The notes: generated by a model not told the origin, from the letters alone. A stretch of 64,000 nt of DNA from an uncultured Caulobacter sp. (GCA_913776195.1 CAJYMH010000030.1:53969-117968), one strand, 5' to 3'. Positions 51,978 through 61,513 are shown, counted from the stretch's first letter. Numbers and translations are program-made.

Positions 51978-52418
51978 ATGGAGTATCTGCACACCATGGT
52001 CCGGGTTAAGGACCTCGACGCGGCGCTGGCCTTCTACTGCGACGGTCTCGGTCTGGTCGAAGCCTATCGAACCGACCATGAGAAGGGTCGCTTCACCCTG
52101 GTTTTCCTGGCCGCGCCCGGCGACATGGACAAGGTCAAGGAAGGCAAGAGCCCGCTCGTCGAGCTGACCTACAACTGGGACACAGAGGACTATGGCGGCG
52201 GCCGCAACTTCGGCCACCTGGCCTATCGCGTGGACGATATCTACGCTCTGTGTCAGCACCTGATGGACAAGGGCGTGACGATCAACCGCCCGCCGCGTGA
52301 CGGGCACATGGCCTTTGTCCGCTCGCCCGACGGCATCTCCATCGAGCTGCTCCAGAAGGGCGAGAACTTGGCGCCGGCCGAGCCGTGGGCGTCCATGCCG
52401 AACACCGGGGTCTGGTAG
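51978..52418 (+). CDS. gloA: VOC-family glyoxalase I-like protein (lactoylglutathione lyase)
   Basis: The 146-residue metalloenzyme converts the methylglyoxal-glutathione hemithioacetal to S-lactoylglutathione. The metal-binding residues of GloA are in place: His in EYLHTMVRV, Glu in LVELTYNW, His in FGHLAYRVDD and Glu in ISIELLQK. DGLGLVEAYRT and NFGHLAY are family blocks. ATG 51978 follows AGAGGAG. It is co-directional with the Atm1-type exporter, fitting a glutathione-related theme. The length is near that of GloA. Confidence 0.9.
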   Translation: MEYLHTMVRVKDLDAALAFYCDGLGLVEAYRTDHEKGRFTLVFLAAPGDMDKVKEGKSPLVELTYNWDTEDYGGGRNFGHLAYRVDDIYALCQHLMDKGVTINRPPRDGHMAFVRSPDGISIELLQKGENLAPAEPWASMPNTGVW

Positions 52419-52573
52419 GCGGACGATCCGGCATCCGACGGCCTCGGTCGTCGGATGCCTCATCCAAACTATGATGAGCAGCGAGGCGATTCGCGCCGGC
52501 GACGGCTATGTCGCGGTCAGAAGTGCGTCTCAAATTGTCAGGGATCAGCGCCGATTGACGGCGTTCTGAAACC

Positions 52574-52648
52574 TGGCTCCGCGGGTAGGATTCGAACCTA
52601 CGACCAGCCGGTTAACAGCCGGCTGCTCTACCACTGAGCTACCGCGGA
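52574..52648 (-). tRNA. tRNA-Asn (GTT anticodon)
   Basis: The minus strand folds as a full cloverleaf: acceptor TCCGCGG/CCGCGGA, D arm GCTC...GAGC, anticodon stem AGCCGG/CCGGCT with loop CTGTTAA, and T arm with GGTTCGAATCC. CCA is encoded at the 3' end. The anticodon GTT reads Asn codons. Confidence 0.97.
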
Positions 52649-52672
52649 TCAGGTGTCTCAGAAGAGGTGGGG

Positions 52673-52701
52673 GCTATAGCCTCCGGCGGCGGGGGGCGCA
52701 A
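52673..52701 (-). promoter_or_regulatory. Promoter of the tRNA-Asn gene
   Basis: On the minus strand TTGCGCC-N14-GCTATAGC sits 25 bases upstream of the mature tRNA 5' end. It fits the Caulobacter housekeeping pattern TTGACGS / GCTANAWC. Confidence 0.6.
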
Positions 52702-52713
52702 CACTTCTTCGAA

Positions 52714-52743
52714 AGAAAAACAGCTCGGCGCGAACCGAGCTGT
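52714..52743 (-). terminator. Rho-independent terminator downstream of the glycosyltransferase
   Basis: Read on the minus strand, ACAGCTCGG-TTCGCG-CCGAGCTGT is followed by TTTTC. It lies 45 bases past the glycosyltransferase stop and before the tRNA-Asn promoter. Confidence 0.88.
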
Positions 52744-52787
52744 GGAAAGTTCAGATTGGTGGGTGTCTTCAAGAAGACGAGCCCAGC

Positions 52788-53834
52788 TCAGACCGACGCG
52801 GTTAACCGCCGATTAATGGCCGCAGCGCCGGGGTTCAGCAGCTTGCGATAGACATCCAGATACCCATCCACCATCCGGTCGACCGTGAAGCGGGCCTCCA
52901 CGGCCGCGCGGCAGGCGGCGCGGTCGATGGCGTCGATCCGAGCCAGGGCGTCGGCCGCCTCGTCCAGCGAATCGACCAGAAAGCCGGTGATTCCATGATC
53001 GATGAGTTCGGGCATGGAGCCGCGATTCATGGCGATGACCGGCGTGCCGCAGGCCATGGCCTCGATGACGCTGAGGCCGAACGGCTCATCGAAGTTGATA
53101 AGGTGCAGCAGGGCGCGAGCCCGGCCCAAGGTGCGAGCGCGCTCCACCCCGCCCACGGCGCCGATGAAGCGGATGCGTTCGCCGTCGATCCCGGGCGCCA
53201 CGTCGCGTTCGAAATACCCTTGGTCCTGGACGATCCCGGCCATGGTCATGGCGCGGCCCGTGCGGCGCGCCAGCTCGACCGCCTCGGCCGCGCCCTTGTC
53301 CGGGTGGATGCGGCCGAAGAACAGCAGGTCGTCGGTTCCCTGCGCGTCGAACGGGAAGTCGTCCAGATGAACGCCATGATGTACGGTGGCGGCGTAGCTG
53401 AGGGCCGGGTGGCGATTGGCGTCGCTGATCGAGACGTAGGCCCCAGCGTCGTCATAGCGGGCGTAGACCTCAACGATGGCCTCGGACGAGAACCCATGGA
53501 TGGTGGTGACCATCGGGGTCGGTGTCAGGCGGGAGAAGGCCAGGGGCACGAAGTCCGCCTGGTTATGGATGATGTCGAACTCGCCGGCCCTTTCGAAGAC
53601 GTTGGCGACGTGCAGGGTCTCGGCCACCTTCACGTCCACGGGGGTTTCGGAATATGGGCGGGGGACGACCCATTCCAGCTTGCCGGCGGTCAGGCTGTCG
53701 CCGGTAGCGAACAGGGTGACATCCACGCCGCGCGCGACCAGCCCCTCGGTCAGCAGACTGGTGGCCAGCTCCCACGGGCCATACTGACGCGGCGGCGTGC
53801 GCCAGGATATCGGCGCGAGCATGGCGATGCGCAT
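52788..53834 (-). CDS. Glycosyltransferase family 4 protein
   Basis: The 348-residue protein has the GT-B fold: RIAMLAPISW at the start, an ETLHVANVF-type N-domain, and in the C-domain LFFGRIHPDKGAAEAV and the catalytic EPFGLSVIEAMACGTPVIA, where the Glu pair E-x7-E binds the sugar nucleotide. ATG 53834 was chosen since RIAMLAPI begins the first Rossmann strand; the longer frame adds 44 residues without family features. Donor and acceptor are unknown. It is followed by a strong terminator and stands alone. Confidence 0.9.
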   Translation of the reverse strand: MRIAMLAPISWRTPPRQYGPWELATSLLTEGLVARGVDVTLFATGDSLTAGKLEWVVPRPYSETPVDVKVAETLHVANVFERAGEFDIIHNQADFVPLAFSRLTPTPMVTTIHGFSSEAIVEVYARYDDAGAYVSISDANRHPALSYAATVHHGVHLDDFPFDAQGTDDLLFFGRIHPDKGAAEAVELARRTGRAMTMAGIVQDQGYFERDVAPGIDGERIRFIGAVGGVERARTLGRARALLHLINFDEPFGLSVIEAMACGTPVIAMNRGSMPELIDHGITGFLVDSLDEAADALARIDAIDRAACRAAVEARFTVDRMVDGYLDVYRKLLNPGAAAINRRLTASV

Positions 53835-54071
53835 GGAAGCTTCCCAATAAGCGACGCCTTCACGCCGAGACGCCAAGCGAACGCCGGCGGCGTGGGATGG
53901 TTCAATGTGAGGAAAGGGAAGGTGACCGGCCGGGAGCGTCTCGTCGGGGGGGCGTAAGGTGCTCACCGACCGGTCTGTTCCCCCTTTGGATATTTCCGCG
54001 CGGGGACATGACTAAAAAAGCCCGGCGCCGCGAAGCGTTCCAAGCTTGACCGCAGGATCGGCAGAAAGTTT

Positions 54072-54734
54072 TCAGGCCCGGCTGCGCGCCGTACGCAGGG
54101 GCAGGTTCGTGCGCGCCATGCGGCGGGCGATGATGCGCCAGCCGACCACCACGGCCACGGCCGTCAACAGACCGCCCACGATCAGCAGGGTAAGCAGGTC
54201 GGCCTCACCCAACGCCTCCAGCCGGGCCAGGCCCAGGGCGGCGAAATACCCCGGCGCCAACATGATCGGCACCCACAGGATGGCCGAGACCACGTTGGCG
54301 ATCTGGAAGCGACGGCTCTTCATCAACATCATGCCGGCGACCAGCGGGATGAAGGCGCGCAGCGGGCCGAAGAACCGGCCGATGAAGATCGAGATCGGGC
54401 CATAGCGGCGGAAGAACAGGCGCGTGCGCGCGATGACCCGCCGATGCGGCTTGAACTCTGGACGGCGCAGAGCGCTGGGACCCCAGCGCCGGCCGAGCTG
54501 ATAGGACACCGCGTCACCCATCACCGCGCCGGCCACGCACCACAGCAGAACCGAGGCGGGATCGAGCACGCCGGCCGCGACCAGCCCGCCCGCGATCACC
54601 ATTAGGGCGGTGGCCGGAACAAAGGCGCCGATAAAGACCAGGGATTCGACAAAGGTGATCACGCCAAGCACGGCGCCAGCCCACGCATGATGCCGTGAGA
54701 TGAAGTCGCCGAGCGGATTGAGAAGCGCGTCCAT
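54072..54734 (-). CDS. DedA-family membrane protein
   Basis: The 220-residue inner-membrane protein has four to six helices and the DedA/SNARE-associated pattern GAVMGDAVSYQLGRRWG and FFRRYGPISIFIGRFFGPLRAFIPLVAG (seen in parts). The conserved Arg pair in GRFFGPLR marks this family, members of which flip undecaprenyl phosphate or phospholipids. The last residues are Arg-rich (RMARTNLPLRTARSRA). The gene has its own upstream region. Confidence 0.93.
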   Translation of the reverse strand: MDALLNPLGDFISRHHAWAGAVLGVITFVESLVFIGAFVPATALMVIAGGLVAAGVLDPASVLLWCVAGAVMGDAVSYQLGRRWGPSALRRPEFKPHRRVIARTRLFFRRYGPISIFIGRFFGPLRAFIPLVAGMMLMKSRRFQIANVVSAILWVPIMLAPGYFAALGLARLEALGEADLLTLLIVGGLLTAVAVVVGWRIIARRMARTNLPLRTARSRA

Positions 54735-54850
54735 GGTGATCCCTGTCTGGACGGGGATATGGGCTTTTCGGCGCCCTTACGTCAGGGGGCTAAAGGGCGC
54801 GCCGGCGCATTCATCTTGTGCGTTGCAAAATTGGCGCAGATTGCGTGTCT

Positions 54851-55378
54851 TCAGTGTGACGGGATGGTCCACATGTAGATCATGTTGCCATCAACCTCGC
54901 GTACCTCATCGGGCGTCCAGTCCCCCATGTGAAAGGCGTGGCTGACCACGCGCACGCCCGGCTTCAGCTCGCTCAGCAGCTTCGGCCGCAGGCGTAGATT
55001 CACCGTATCGAGCAGATAGAGCGTAACGACTGTGGCCTCGCTCAGGTCGGTGGCGAACAGGTCGGCCTTGCGGAAGCTGGCTAGCTGGTCGACCCGCTGG
55101 CGTCGCGCTTCGCGTGAGGCTTGGCGAACCAGGGCCGCGTCGATTTCGATCCCGACCGACCGGACGCCGAAACGCTTGGCGGCGGTGATGGGGATCCGTC
55201 CGTCGCCAGACCCGAGGTCATAGAGAATGTCGCCCGGCGCGACCTTGGCCATATCGAGCATGGCGTCGACTACCGACTGCGGCGTCGGCACATAGATCAC
55301 GTCCGGCTTCTGCGGGGCCGACGAGGCTGCGCTGACGACGGTAAGTGAAAGAAGCAGGGCTAAGGCGAGCGCTCTCAT
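54851..55378 (-). CDS. SAM-dependent methyltransferase with signal peptide
   Basis: The 175-residue protein combines an N-terminal signal-like sequence (MRALALALLLSLTVVSAASS) with a class I methyltransferase core: motif I LYDLGSGDGRIPI (about 53-65), acidic post-motif GVRSVGIEIDA and a later VVTLYLLD. Length is short for the family, with no substrate-binding extension. Export of a SAM-using enzyme is odd, since SAM is cytoplasmic; it might instead be anchored or retained. ATG 55378 was chosen because it begins the hydrophobic helix. Confidence 0.82.
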   Translation of the reverse strand: MRALALALLLSLTVVSAASSAPQKPDVIYVPTPQSVVDAMLDMAKVAPGDILYDLGSGDGRIPITAAKRFGVRSVGIEIDAALVRQASREARRQRVDQLASFRKADLFATDLSEATVVTLYLLDTVNLRLRPKLLSELKPGVRVVSHAFHMGDWTPDEVREVDGNMIYMWTIPSH

Positions 55379-55444
55379 GTCCGTAGGGGAGCATGCCGCC
55401 GTCACGCCGAAAAGCGCCGGCGCCGTTCTTGGTGTTCAGAAGTT

Positions 55445-55518
55445 TGGAGGCCTGACCGGGAATCGAACCCGGGTGCACGGATTTGCAGTCCGCTGCGTCA
55501 CCACTCCGCCATCAGGCC
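55445..55518 (-). tRNA. tRNA-Cys (GCA anticodon)
   Basis: The minus strand folds into a cloverleaf with acceptor GGCCTGA/TCAGGCC, anticodon loop containing GCA, and T arm GGGTTCGATTCCC. The discriminator base is T (U73), an identity element of tRNA-Cys. CCA is encoded. Confidence 0.97.
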
Positions 55519-55557
55519 GCCTCGGCGCCCGAAGGGGGCCGCCGAAGAGGGCGGATC

Positions 55558-55584
55558 GCTATCAGAAGGGCGGAGCGGTTGCAA
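55558..55584 (-). promoter_or_regulatory. Candidate promoter of the tRNA-Cys gene
   Basis: On the minus strand TTGCAA and GATAGC are 15 bases apart, 40 bases upstream of the tRNA 5' end. By-eye match only. Confidence 0.4.
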
Positions 55585-55666
55585 TCAAAGCCTTCAGATC
55601 GCTTGGCGTCGGCGACGGGCGGACCTATAAGCGCAGCGAATTTTCATCGCGGGCCCAGAGGGATAG

Positions 55667-56239
55667 ATGAGCTCCGACTTCGCGGCAGCCCGGATCAACA
55701 TGGTCGACAGCCAGATCCGCGTTAACGACGTCACCGATTTCGCGTTGCAGGACGCCCTGCGTGCGACCCCGCGCGAGGCCTGCGTGCCGGCGGACCAGGC
55801 GTTCCGCGCCTATGCCGACCTGGAGGTGCAGTACGCGCCCGGCCGTTGGCTGCTGCGTCCTCGCGACGTCTCCAAGCTTCTGCAGGCCCTGCATCCGCAG
55901 GCGGGCGAGAAGGCCTTGGCCATCGCCGCGCCCTATGCCGGCGCCGTGCTGGAGAACATGGGCCTTTCGGTGACTCACATCGCTGAAGGCGATCTTACGG
56001 CCGTGTCGGGCGGGCCCTATGACGTGATCGTCGTCGAAGGCGGGGTCTCGCAGGTTCCTGGCAGCTGGACCGCGGCCTTGGCCGTCGGCGGGCGTCTGGG
56101 CGTCGTCGAACGCGCCGGTCCCGTGGGCCGCGCCACCCTCTATGTCCGCGCCGCCGACGGCGTGGGCCGCCGGGTGATGTTCGATTCGGCCGCGCCGCTG
56201 CTGGCCGGCTTCGAGCCGGAAGCCAAGTTCGCCTTCTGA
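55667..56239 (+). CDS. Protein-L-isoaspartate methyltransferase homologue with degenerate SAM motif
   Basis: The 190-residue protein begins like PCMT/PIMT proteins (ARINMVDSQIRVNDVTD, then LRATPREACVPADQAFRAYADL). However, the SAM-binding motif, normally of the form EIGTGSGYxxA, reads ALAIAAPYAGAVLENMG, without the Gly-rich loop. YDVIVVEGGVSQVPGSW matches the later PIMT block. It is probably a catalytically dead or altered relative. It lies just ahead of tolC and starts behind AGAGGGATAG. It may serve a TolC- or polarity-related role. Confidence 0.82.
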   Translation: MSSDFAAARINMVDSQIRVNDVTDFALQDALRATPREACVPADQAFRAYADLEVQYAPGRWLLRPRDVSKLLQALHPQAGEKALAIAAPYAGAVLENMGLSVTHIAEGDLTAVSGGPYDVIVVEGGVSQVPGSWTAALAVGGRLGVVERAGPVGRATLYVRAADGVGRRVMFDSAAPLLAGFEPEAKFAF

Positions 56240-56379
56240 ATCTGAGCGGCCGCTTTTCAGCGGCGACATACGTTCAGCCTCCGCGTGTGAAAAAAGCTTA
56301 ACTGGCCCGGGCTCATGCTGGGGTCTAAACGGCGCTCATATACGGGCGCCGAGCGCGCTTCTTTCGAGGATGGACGGGG

Positions 56380-57870
56380 ATGTTCACTAGCCGTGCGGGT
56401 TTGCTGGCCGCCGCTTGCAGTATCGGTCTGATGGCGGGGGCCGGGACAGCCCACGCTGAGACCCTGTCGGAGGCGATCGCTCTCGCCTACCAGACCAACC
56501 CGACCTTGCAGGCGCGACGCGCCACGCAGCGGGCCCTCGACGAGAACTACGTCCAGGCCCGTACGGGCTATCGTCCGACCATCAATGGAACGCTGGGCGC
56601 CAACTACAGCCACATCAAGCCGGGCAGCCCCGGCGCGATCGACACCAACGGCGACGGCATCCCCGACGTGACGGTGGGCGGTTCGTCCGAGAACAACACC
56701 GGCTCGGCGCAGTTGTCGGTCACCCAGCCGCTCTACACCGGCGGCCGTGTCAGCTCTGAAGTCACCGCCGCCGAAGCGGACGTGAACGCTGGCCGCCAGG
56801 GCCTGCGCTCGGTGGAGCAGACTGTGCTGACGTCGGTCATGCAGGCCTATGTGGACGTGCGCCGCGACCAGGAGCGCCTTCGCATCAGCCAGGAAAGCGT
56901 CTCGGTCCTACAGCGTCAGCTCGACGAATCGAACGCCCGCTTCGAGGTCGGAGAAATCACCCGCACTGACGTGGCCCAGTCGCAGGCGCGCCTCGCAGCG
57001 GCCCGCGCCGGCCTGGCGTCCGCCCAGGCCCAGCTGGCCGTAAGTCGCGCCACCTACGCCGCCGTGGTCGGCCAGAACCCTACGGATCTCGCCGCCGAGC
57101 CGTCGCTAGCCGAAATCCTGCCGGCTACCGTCGATCAGGCCTTCGAGGCGGCTGAACAGCAGAACCCGCAAATCCTGGCCGCCGACTTCACCGAGCAGGC
57201 CAGCCGCGCCCGCATCGCGTCGGCGAAGGCGGCCACGCGGCCGACCGTGGGTCTGTCCGGCACACTGGGCTACACCGGCCATATCGAGCCTTTCCATCTG
57301 GACGAGTACGACCGCGCCATCCGCGTGGGCGCCACGGCGAGCGTGCCGATCTTTACCGGCGGTCTGACGACCTCGCGCATCCGCGCGGCGGTGGAGCGCA
57401 ACAACGCCGACCGCATCGCCATCGAAGGCGCCCGCCGCCAGGTGATGCAGCAGGTCTCGACCTCCTGGAACCAACTGTTGGGCGCCCGCGCCAATCTGGC
57501 CTCGAATGAGGAGCAGGTCCGCGCCGCCCGCATCGCCTTCGAAGGCGTGCGTCAGGAGAATCAGGTGGGCCTGCGCACCACGCTGGACGTGCTGATCGCC
57601 GAGCAGGACCTGCGCAACGCTGAGTTGGCCCTGGTCAACGCTCGTCGTGACGAGTACGTGGCCGCAGCTAACGTACTGGCCTCGTCCGGTCGACTGGAGG
57701 CTCGGGCCCTGGCCTCGGACGTGCCCGTTTATGACCCGACCTCGAACTTCAACAAGGTGAAGGGCAGCTTCGCCATGCCGTGGGATTCGCTGGTCGCCGG
57801 CGTTGACCGGATCGGCGCTCCGACCATCGCGCCGGCGCCCACAGACACGCCGATCGCCACCGCTAAGTAA
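56380..57870 (+). CDS. tolC: TolC-family outer-membrane channel
   Basis: The 496-residue precursor has a signal peptide ending TAHA, then the two helical repeats of the TolC/OEP family: ETLSEAIALAYQTNPTLQARRA and later VTQPLYTGGRVSSEV and VPIFTGGLTTSRI. Such proteins form the trimeric exit duct for type I secretion and drug efflux; in Caulobacter an RsaF-like one serves S-layer secretion. No inner-membrane pump lies beside it. The gene has an upstream gap of 140 bases, and a hairpin follows. Confidence 0.95.
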   Translation: MFTSRAGLLAAACSIGLMAGAGTAHAETLSEAIALAYQTNPTLQARRATQRALDENYVQARTGYRPTINGTLGANYSHIKPGSPGAIDTNGDGIPDVTVGGSSENNTGSAQLSVTQPLYTGGRVSSEVTAAEADVNAGRQGLRSVEQTVLTSVMQAYVDVRRDQERLRISQESVSVLQRQLDESNARFEVGEITRTDVAQSQARLAAARAGLASAQAQLAVSRATYAAVVGQNPTDLAAEPSLAEILPATVDQAFEAAEQQNPQILAADFTEQASRARIASAKAATRPTVGLSGTLGYTGHIEPFHLDEYDRAIRVGATASVPIFTGGLTTSRIRAAVERNNADRIAIEGARRQVMQQVSTSWNQLLGARANLASNEEQVRAARIAFEGVRQENQVGLRTTLDVLIAEQDLRNAELALVNARRDEYVAAANVLASSGRLEARALASDVPVYDPTSNFNKVKGSFAMPWDSLVAGVDRIGAPTIAPAPTDTPIATAK

Positions 57871-57913
57871 CAAGCTTGGCCGCTTCATAGTGAAGCAGTC
57901 ATGGTGAACGCGA

Positions 57914-57943
57914 GGGCAGGCTCCGCGACCGCGGGGCCTGCCC
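57914..57943 (+). terminator. Possible terminator hairpin after tolC
   Basis: GGGCAGGC pairs with GCCTGCCC around an inner CCGCG/CGCGG stem with a two-base loop. The T-tract is absent (TTGCTGCG follows), so termination strength is uncertain. Confidence 0.45.
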
Positions 57944-58089
57944 TTGCTGCGTTTAGGGCCAGGCGGGGCCGAACAAGGGCGCGGTGAGTTCTCGGGGCTC
58001 CACGAACCTGTCGTCAAAGCGGTTTCCACTTTGTCGGGATGCAGGCTAGGCTCCGGCGGAATCGCACCGCCAATAGAGACGGCCCGCTT

Positions 58090-58617
58090 ATGTCCGACGC
58101 AGCTCAAGAACCGACGATGGAGGAAATCCTCGCCTCCATCCGCCGCATCATCTCCGAAGATGACGCGCCGGCTGAGGAGGGGGCGGCTGAAGCGGCTCCG
58201 GAGGCGGTCGCCGAGGAATCCTCCTACGAGGAATATACGCCTGATACGTCTGCCGACGATGACGCAGGCGGCGAGGACGTGCTGGAGCTGACCGAGCCGC
58301 TCGACGCGCCGGTGGAGAGCCACGGCGACCTCGATGTCTACACGCCGTCCGCCGCCGCCGCGCCCGAGCCCGAGCTGCCGCCCGTCAGCGATACCGAGCG
58401 TCTGGTGGGCGACCACGCCGCCGCTGCCGCCGCCTCGGCTTTCACCAGCCTGTCGGCCGCCATCACCATGCCGAAGGAAGGCCGCACGCTCGAGGACGTG
58501 GTCCGCGAGATGCTCCGCCCGATGCTCAAGGTGTGGCTGGACGACAACCTGCCGCGCATCGTCGAGGCGCAGGTAGCCCAGGAAGTGGAACGCATCGCCC
58601 GGCAACGCGCGGGCTGA
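58090..58617 (+). CDS. popZ: Polar organizing protein PopZ (DUF2497)
   Basis: The 175-residue protein has the PopZ plan: an N-terminal partner-binding helix SDAAQEPTMEEILASIRRII, a long acidic, Pro-rich disordered spacer (about 25-110), and a C-terminal oligomerisation region with GRTLEDVVREMLRPMLKVWL and DNLPRIVEAQVAQEVERI. PopZ assembles into a network at the cell pole that anchors the ParB-parS centromere and signalling proteins. ATG 58090 was chosen since MSDxxQEPTMEEILASIRRI begins the known protein. The spacer is of typical length. It is upstream of valS, as in Caulobacter. Confidence 0.96.
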   Translation: MSDAAQEPTMEEILASIRRIISEDDAPAEEGAAEAAPEAVAEESSYEEYTPDTSADDDAGGEDVLELTEPLDAPVESHGDLDVYTPSAAAAPEPELPPVSDTERLVGDHAAAAAASAFTSLSAAITMPKEGRTLEDVVREMLRPMLKVWLDDNLPRIVEAQVAQEVERIARQRAG

Positions 58618-58641
58618 CCGCCGCCTCCGCTCAAGATCAAG

Positions 58642-58672
58642 CGCCGCGACGGTCCGCCGTCGCGGCGTTTTT
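58642..58672 (+). terminator. Strong rho-independent terminator after popZ
   Basis: CGCCGCGACGG and CCGTCGCGGCG form a perfect 11-bp stem around a TCCG loop and are followed by TTTTT. It separates popZ from valS. Confidence 0.93.
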
Positions 58673-58747
58673 CATTTTCGCCAGACAAACTGACGCCTAG
58701 GCCGCCTTTCCTGCTATAGGGCGCGGCTGGAAATCCAATTCATCGCC

Positions 58748-61453
58748 ATGCTTGAAAAAACCTTCGATCCCAAGACCGTCGAACCGCGCCTGTACGAAGC
58801 CTGGGAGGCGTCCGGCGCCTTCAAGCCTACGGACGACCCGAACGCGGAGCCGTTCAGCATCGTCATCCCGCCGCCGAACGTCACCGGTTCGCTGCACATC
58901 GGGCACGCGCTGAACAACACGCTGCAGGACGTGCTGACGCGCTTCCACCGGATGCGCGGCAAAGCCGCCCTGTGGCTGCCGGGCACCGATCACGCGGGCA
59001 TCGCCACCCAGATGGTGGTGGAGCGCCAGCTGGCCGCCGCCGGCAATGTGAGCCGCCGCGACATGGGCCGCGACGCCTTCGTCGAGAAGGTGTGGCAGTG
59101 GAAGGCTGAGAGCGCCGGTTCGATTCAGAACCAGCTGCGCCGCCTGGGCGCCTCCTGCGACTGGAGCCGTGAGCGCTTCACCCTGGACGAGGGCCTGTCG
59201 GCCGCCGTCCGCAAGGTGTTCGTCCAGCTCTACAAGGAAGGCCTGATCTACCGCGACAAGCGGCTGGTGAACTGGGACCCGCACTTCCAGACGGCGATCT
59301 CGGACCTCGAGGTCGAGCAGAAGGAGGTGGACGGCCACTATTGGCACTTCGCCTACAAGCTGGACGGCGGCGTCACCTACGAACACCCGGTCGCCTTCGA
59401 TGAAGAGGGCAAGCCGATCGAGTTCGAGACCCGCGACTTCATCGTGGTCGCCACGACCCGTCCGGAGACCATGCTGGGCGACACCGGCATCGCCGTGCAT
59501 CCGGATGACGAGCGCTATAAGGTCCTGGTCGGCAAGGAAGTGATCCTGCCGATCACCGGCCGCCGCATCCCAATCGTCGCCGACGACTACGCCGACCCGA
59601 CCAAGGGCTCCGGCGCGGTCAAGATCACGCCCGCCCACGACTTCAACGACTTCCAGGTCGGCAAGCGCGCCGGGCTGGAGGCGATCAACATCATGGACGC
59701 CTATGGCCGCATCAGCGAGCCGGCGCCCGCCGACTATGTCGGCATGGACCGCTTCGCCGCCCGCAAGGTCATCGTGGCCCGGGCCGAGGAAGAGGGCTGG
59801 CTGCGCGAGATCGAGAAGACCCGCCACATGGTCCCGCATGGCGACCGTTCGGGCGTGGTCATCGAGCCGTGGCTGACGGACCAGTGGTACGTCGACGCCG
59901 CGACCCTGGCCAAGCCGGCCATCGCGGCGGTGGAGAACGGCGACACCGTCTTCGAACCCAAGAACTGGGAGAAGACCTACTTCGAGTGGATGCGGAATAT
60001 CGAGCCGTGGTGCGTGTCGCGCCAGCTGTGGTGGGGCCATCGAATCCCGGCCTGGTATGATGACGAAGGCGGCATCTACGTCGAGGAGACGGAGGAAGCC
60101 GCCCGTGCTGCCGCCGGAGGCAGGCCGCTAACTCAGGACGAAGACGTCCTGGACACCTGGTTCTCATCCGGTCTGTGGCCGTTCTCAACCATGGGCTGGC
60201 CTCAGAAGACCTCGGACGTGGCGCGGTTCTATCCGACCCACACCTTGGTCACCGGCTTCGACATCATCTTCTTCTGGGTCGCCCGGATGATGATGATGGG
60301 CCTGCATTTCACCGGCGAGACGCCGTTCAAGCGCGTGGTCATCAACGCCCTGGTCCGTGACGAGAAGGGCCAGAAGATGAGCAAGTCCAAGGGGAACGTC
60401 ATCGACCCCCTGGAGATCATCGACGACCTGGGCTGCGATGCCATGCGCTTCACCCTGACGGCGATGTCGGGCCAGGCGCGCGACATCAAGCTGTCGCGCC
60501 AGCGCATCGAGGGCTACCGCAACTTCGGCACCAAGCTGTGGAACGCGGCGCGCTTCGCCCAGATGAACGAATGCGTCCGGGTGGAGGGCTTCGACCCCGC
60601 CGCCGTGACCCAGACGATCAACAAGTGGATCCGCGGGGAGACGGCCAAGACCGCCGCCGAGGTGACCAAGGCGCTGGAGGCCGCGGCCTTCGACGAGGCG
60701 GCTGGCGCGCTGTACCGCTTCGTCTGGAACGTGTTCTGCGACTGGTATCTGGAGCTGGCCAAGCCGATCCTGAACGGCGACGATCAGGCGGCCAAGACCG
60801 AGACCCGCGCCACCGCGGCCTGGGCCCTGGATGTGTGCCTCAAGCTGCTGCACCCGGTGATGCCGTTCATCACCGAGGAACTGTGGGGCAAGACCGCCGA
60901 GTTTGGCCATCCCCGCGACGGCATGCTGATCACCGCCAAATGGCCTGATCTGCCGGCGTCCTACATCGACACCGCCGCCGAGGCGGAGATCGGCCTGATC
61001 GTGGCCGCCGTCAGCGACGGCCGCTCGGTCCGCGCCGAACTGAACGTGCCGCCGTCGGCCAAACCGCCGCTTCTGGTTCTGGAAGCCAGCGACGCCCAGC
61101 GGGCCGCCTTCCAGTCCAATGCCGCCGTCATCGCCCAGACCCTTCGCGTTTCGGGCGTGAAGTTCGATGCGACCGCGCCCGAGGGGGCCATCCCCTTCGT
61201 GGTCGAGGGTGCGACACTGGCCCTGCCGGTGGCGGAGTTCATCGATCTGGCGGCGGAGAAGGCGCGTCTCGGCAAGGAGATCGCCAACCACGTGTCCGAC
61301 ATCGAGCGCACGGCCAAGAAGCTGGACAACGCCGACTTCATCGCCCGGGCCAAGCCCGAGGTGGTCGAGGAGAACCGCGAACGCCTGGCCGCCGCGGAGG
61401 CCGCCAAGGCCAAGCTGGAAGCCGCCCTGACGCGTCTTCAGGCGGTCGGCTGA
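58748..61453 (+). CDS. valS: Valyl-tRNA synthetase
   Basis: The 901-residue class I synthetase has the HIGH motif in [16 protein letters not shown] (about 40-55), the editing (CP1) domain with the [14 protein letters not shown] block, the KMSKS loop as KMSKSKGNV and a C-terminal coiled-coil tail ([18 protein letters not shown]) that binds tRNA. It attaches valine to tRNA-Val and clears misacylated threonine. Length agrees with ValS. It lies between two terminators, so it is its own transcription unit. Confidence 0.97.
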   Translation: MLEKTFDPKTVEPRLYEAWEASGAFKPTDDPNAEPFSIVIPPPNVTGSLHIGHALNNTLQDVLTRFHRMRGKAALWLPGTDHAGIATQMVVERQLAAAGNVSRRDMGRDAFVEKVWQWKAESAGSIQNQLRRLGASCDWSRERFTLDEGLSAAVRKVFVQLYKEGLIYRDKRLVNWDPHFQTAISDLEVEQKEVDGHYWHFAYKLDGGVTYEHPVAFDEEGKPIEFETRDFIVVATTRPETMLGDTGIAVHPDDERYKVLVGKEVILPITGRRIPIVADDYADPTKGSGAVKITPAHDFNDFQVGKRAGLEAINIMDAYGRISEPAPADYVGMDRFAARKVIVARAEEEGWLREIEKTRHMVPHGDRSGVVIEPWLTDQWYVDAATLAKPAIAAVENGDTVFEPKNWEKTYFEWMRNIEPWCVSRQLWWGHRIPAWYDDEGGIYVEETEEAARAAAGGRPLTQDEDVLDTWFSSGLWPFSTMGWPQKTSDVARFYPTHTLVTGFDIIFFWVARMMMMGLHFTGETPFKRVVINALVRDEKGQKMSKSKGNVIDPLEIIDDLGCDAMRFTLTAMSGQARDIKLSRQRIEGYRNFGTKLWNAARFAQMNECVRVEGFDPAAVTQTINKWIRGETAKTAAEVTKALEAAAFDEAAGALYRFVWNVFCDWYLELAKPILNGDDQAAKTETRATAAWALDVCLKLLHPVMPFITEELWGKTAEFGHPRDGMLITAKWPDLPASYIDTAAEAEIGLIVAAVSDGRSVRAELNVPPSAKPPLLVLEASDAQRAAFQSNAAVIAQTLRVSGVKFDATAPEGAIPFVVEGATLALPVAEFIDLAAEKARLGKEIANHVSDIERTAKKLDNADFIARAKPEVVEENRERLAAAEAAKAKLEAALTRLQAVG

Positions 61454-61479
61454 CGCCCTTCATAGGCGCGACGTGATGT

Positions 61480-61513
61480 AAGGGCGGCGGCTGGTGATCA
61501 GTCGCCGCCCTTT
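61480..61513 (+). terminator. Rho-independent terminator after valS
   Basis: AAGGGCGGCG pairs with CGCCGCCCTT around a 13-base loop, with a short T run after. It lies 27 bases past the valS stop. Confidence 0.75.

Noticed and set aside
56370..56390. Six-codon ORF overlapping the tolC start
   Set aside because: The GAGG ahead of it is also correctly placed for the tolC ATG, so the mini-ORF is probably accidental.
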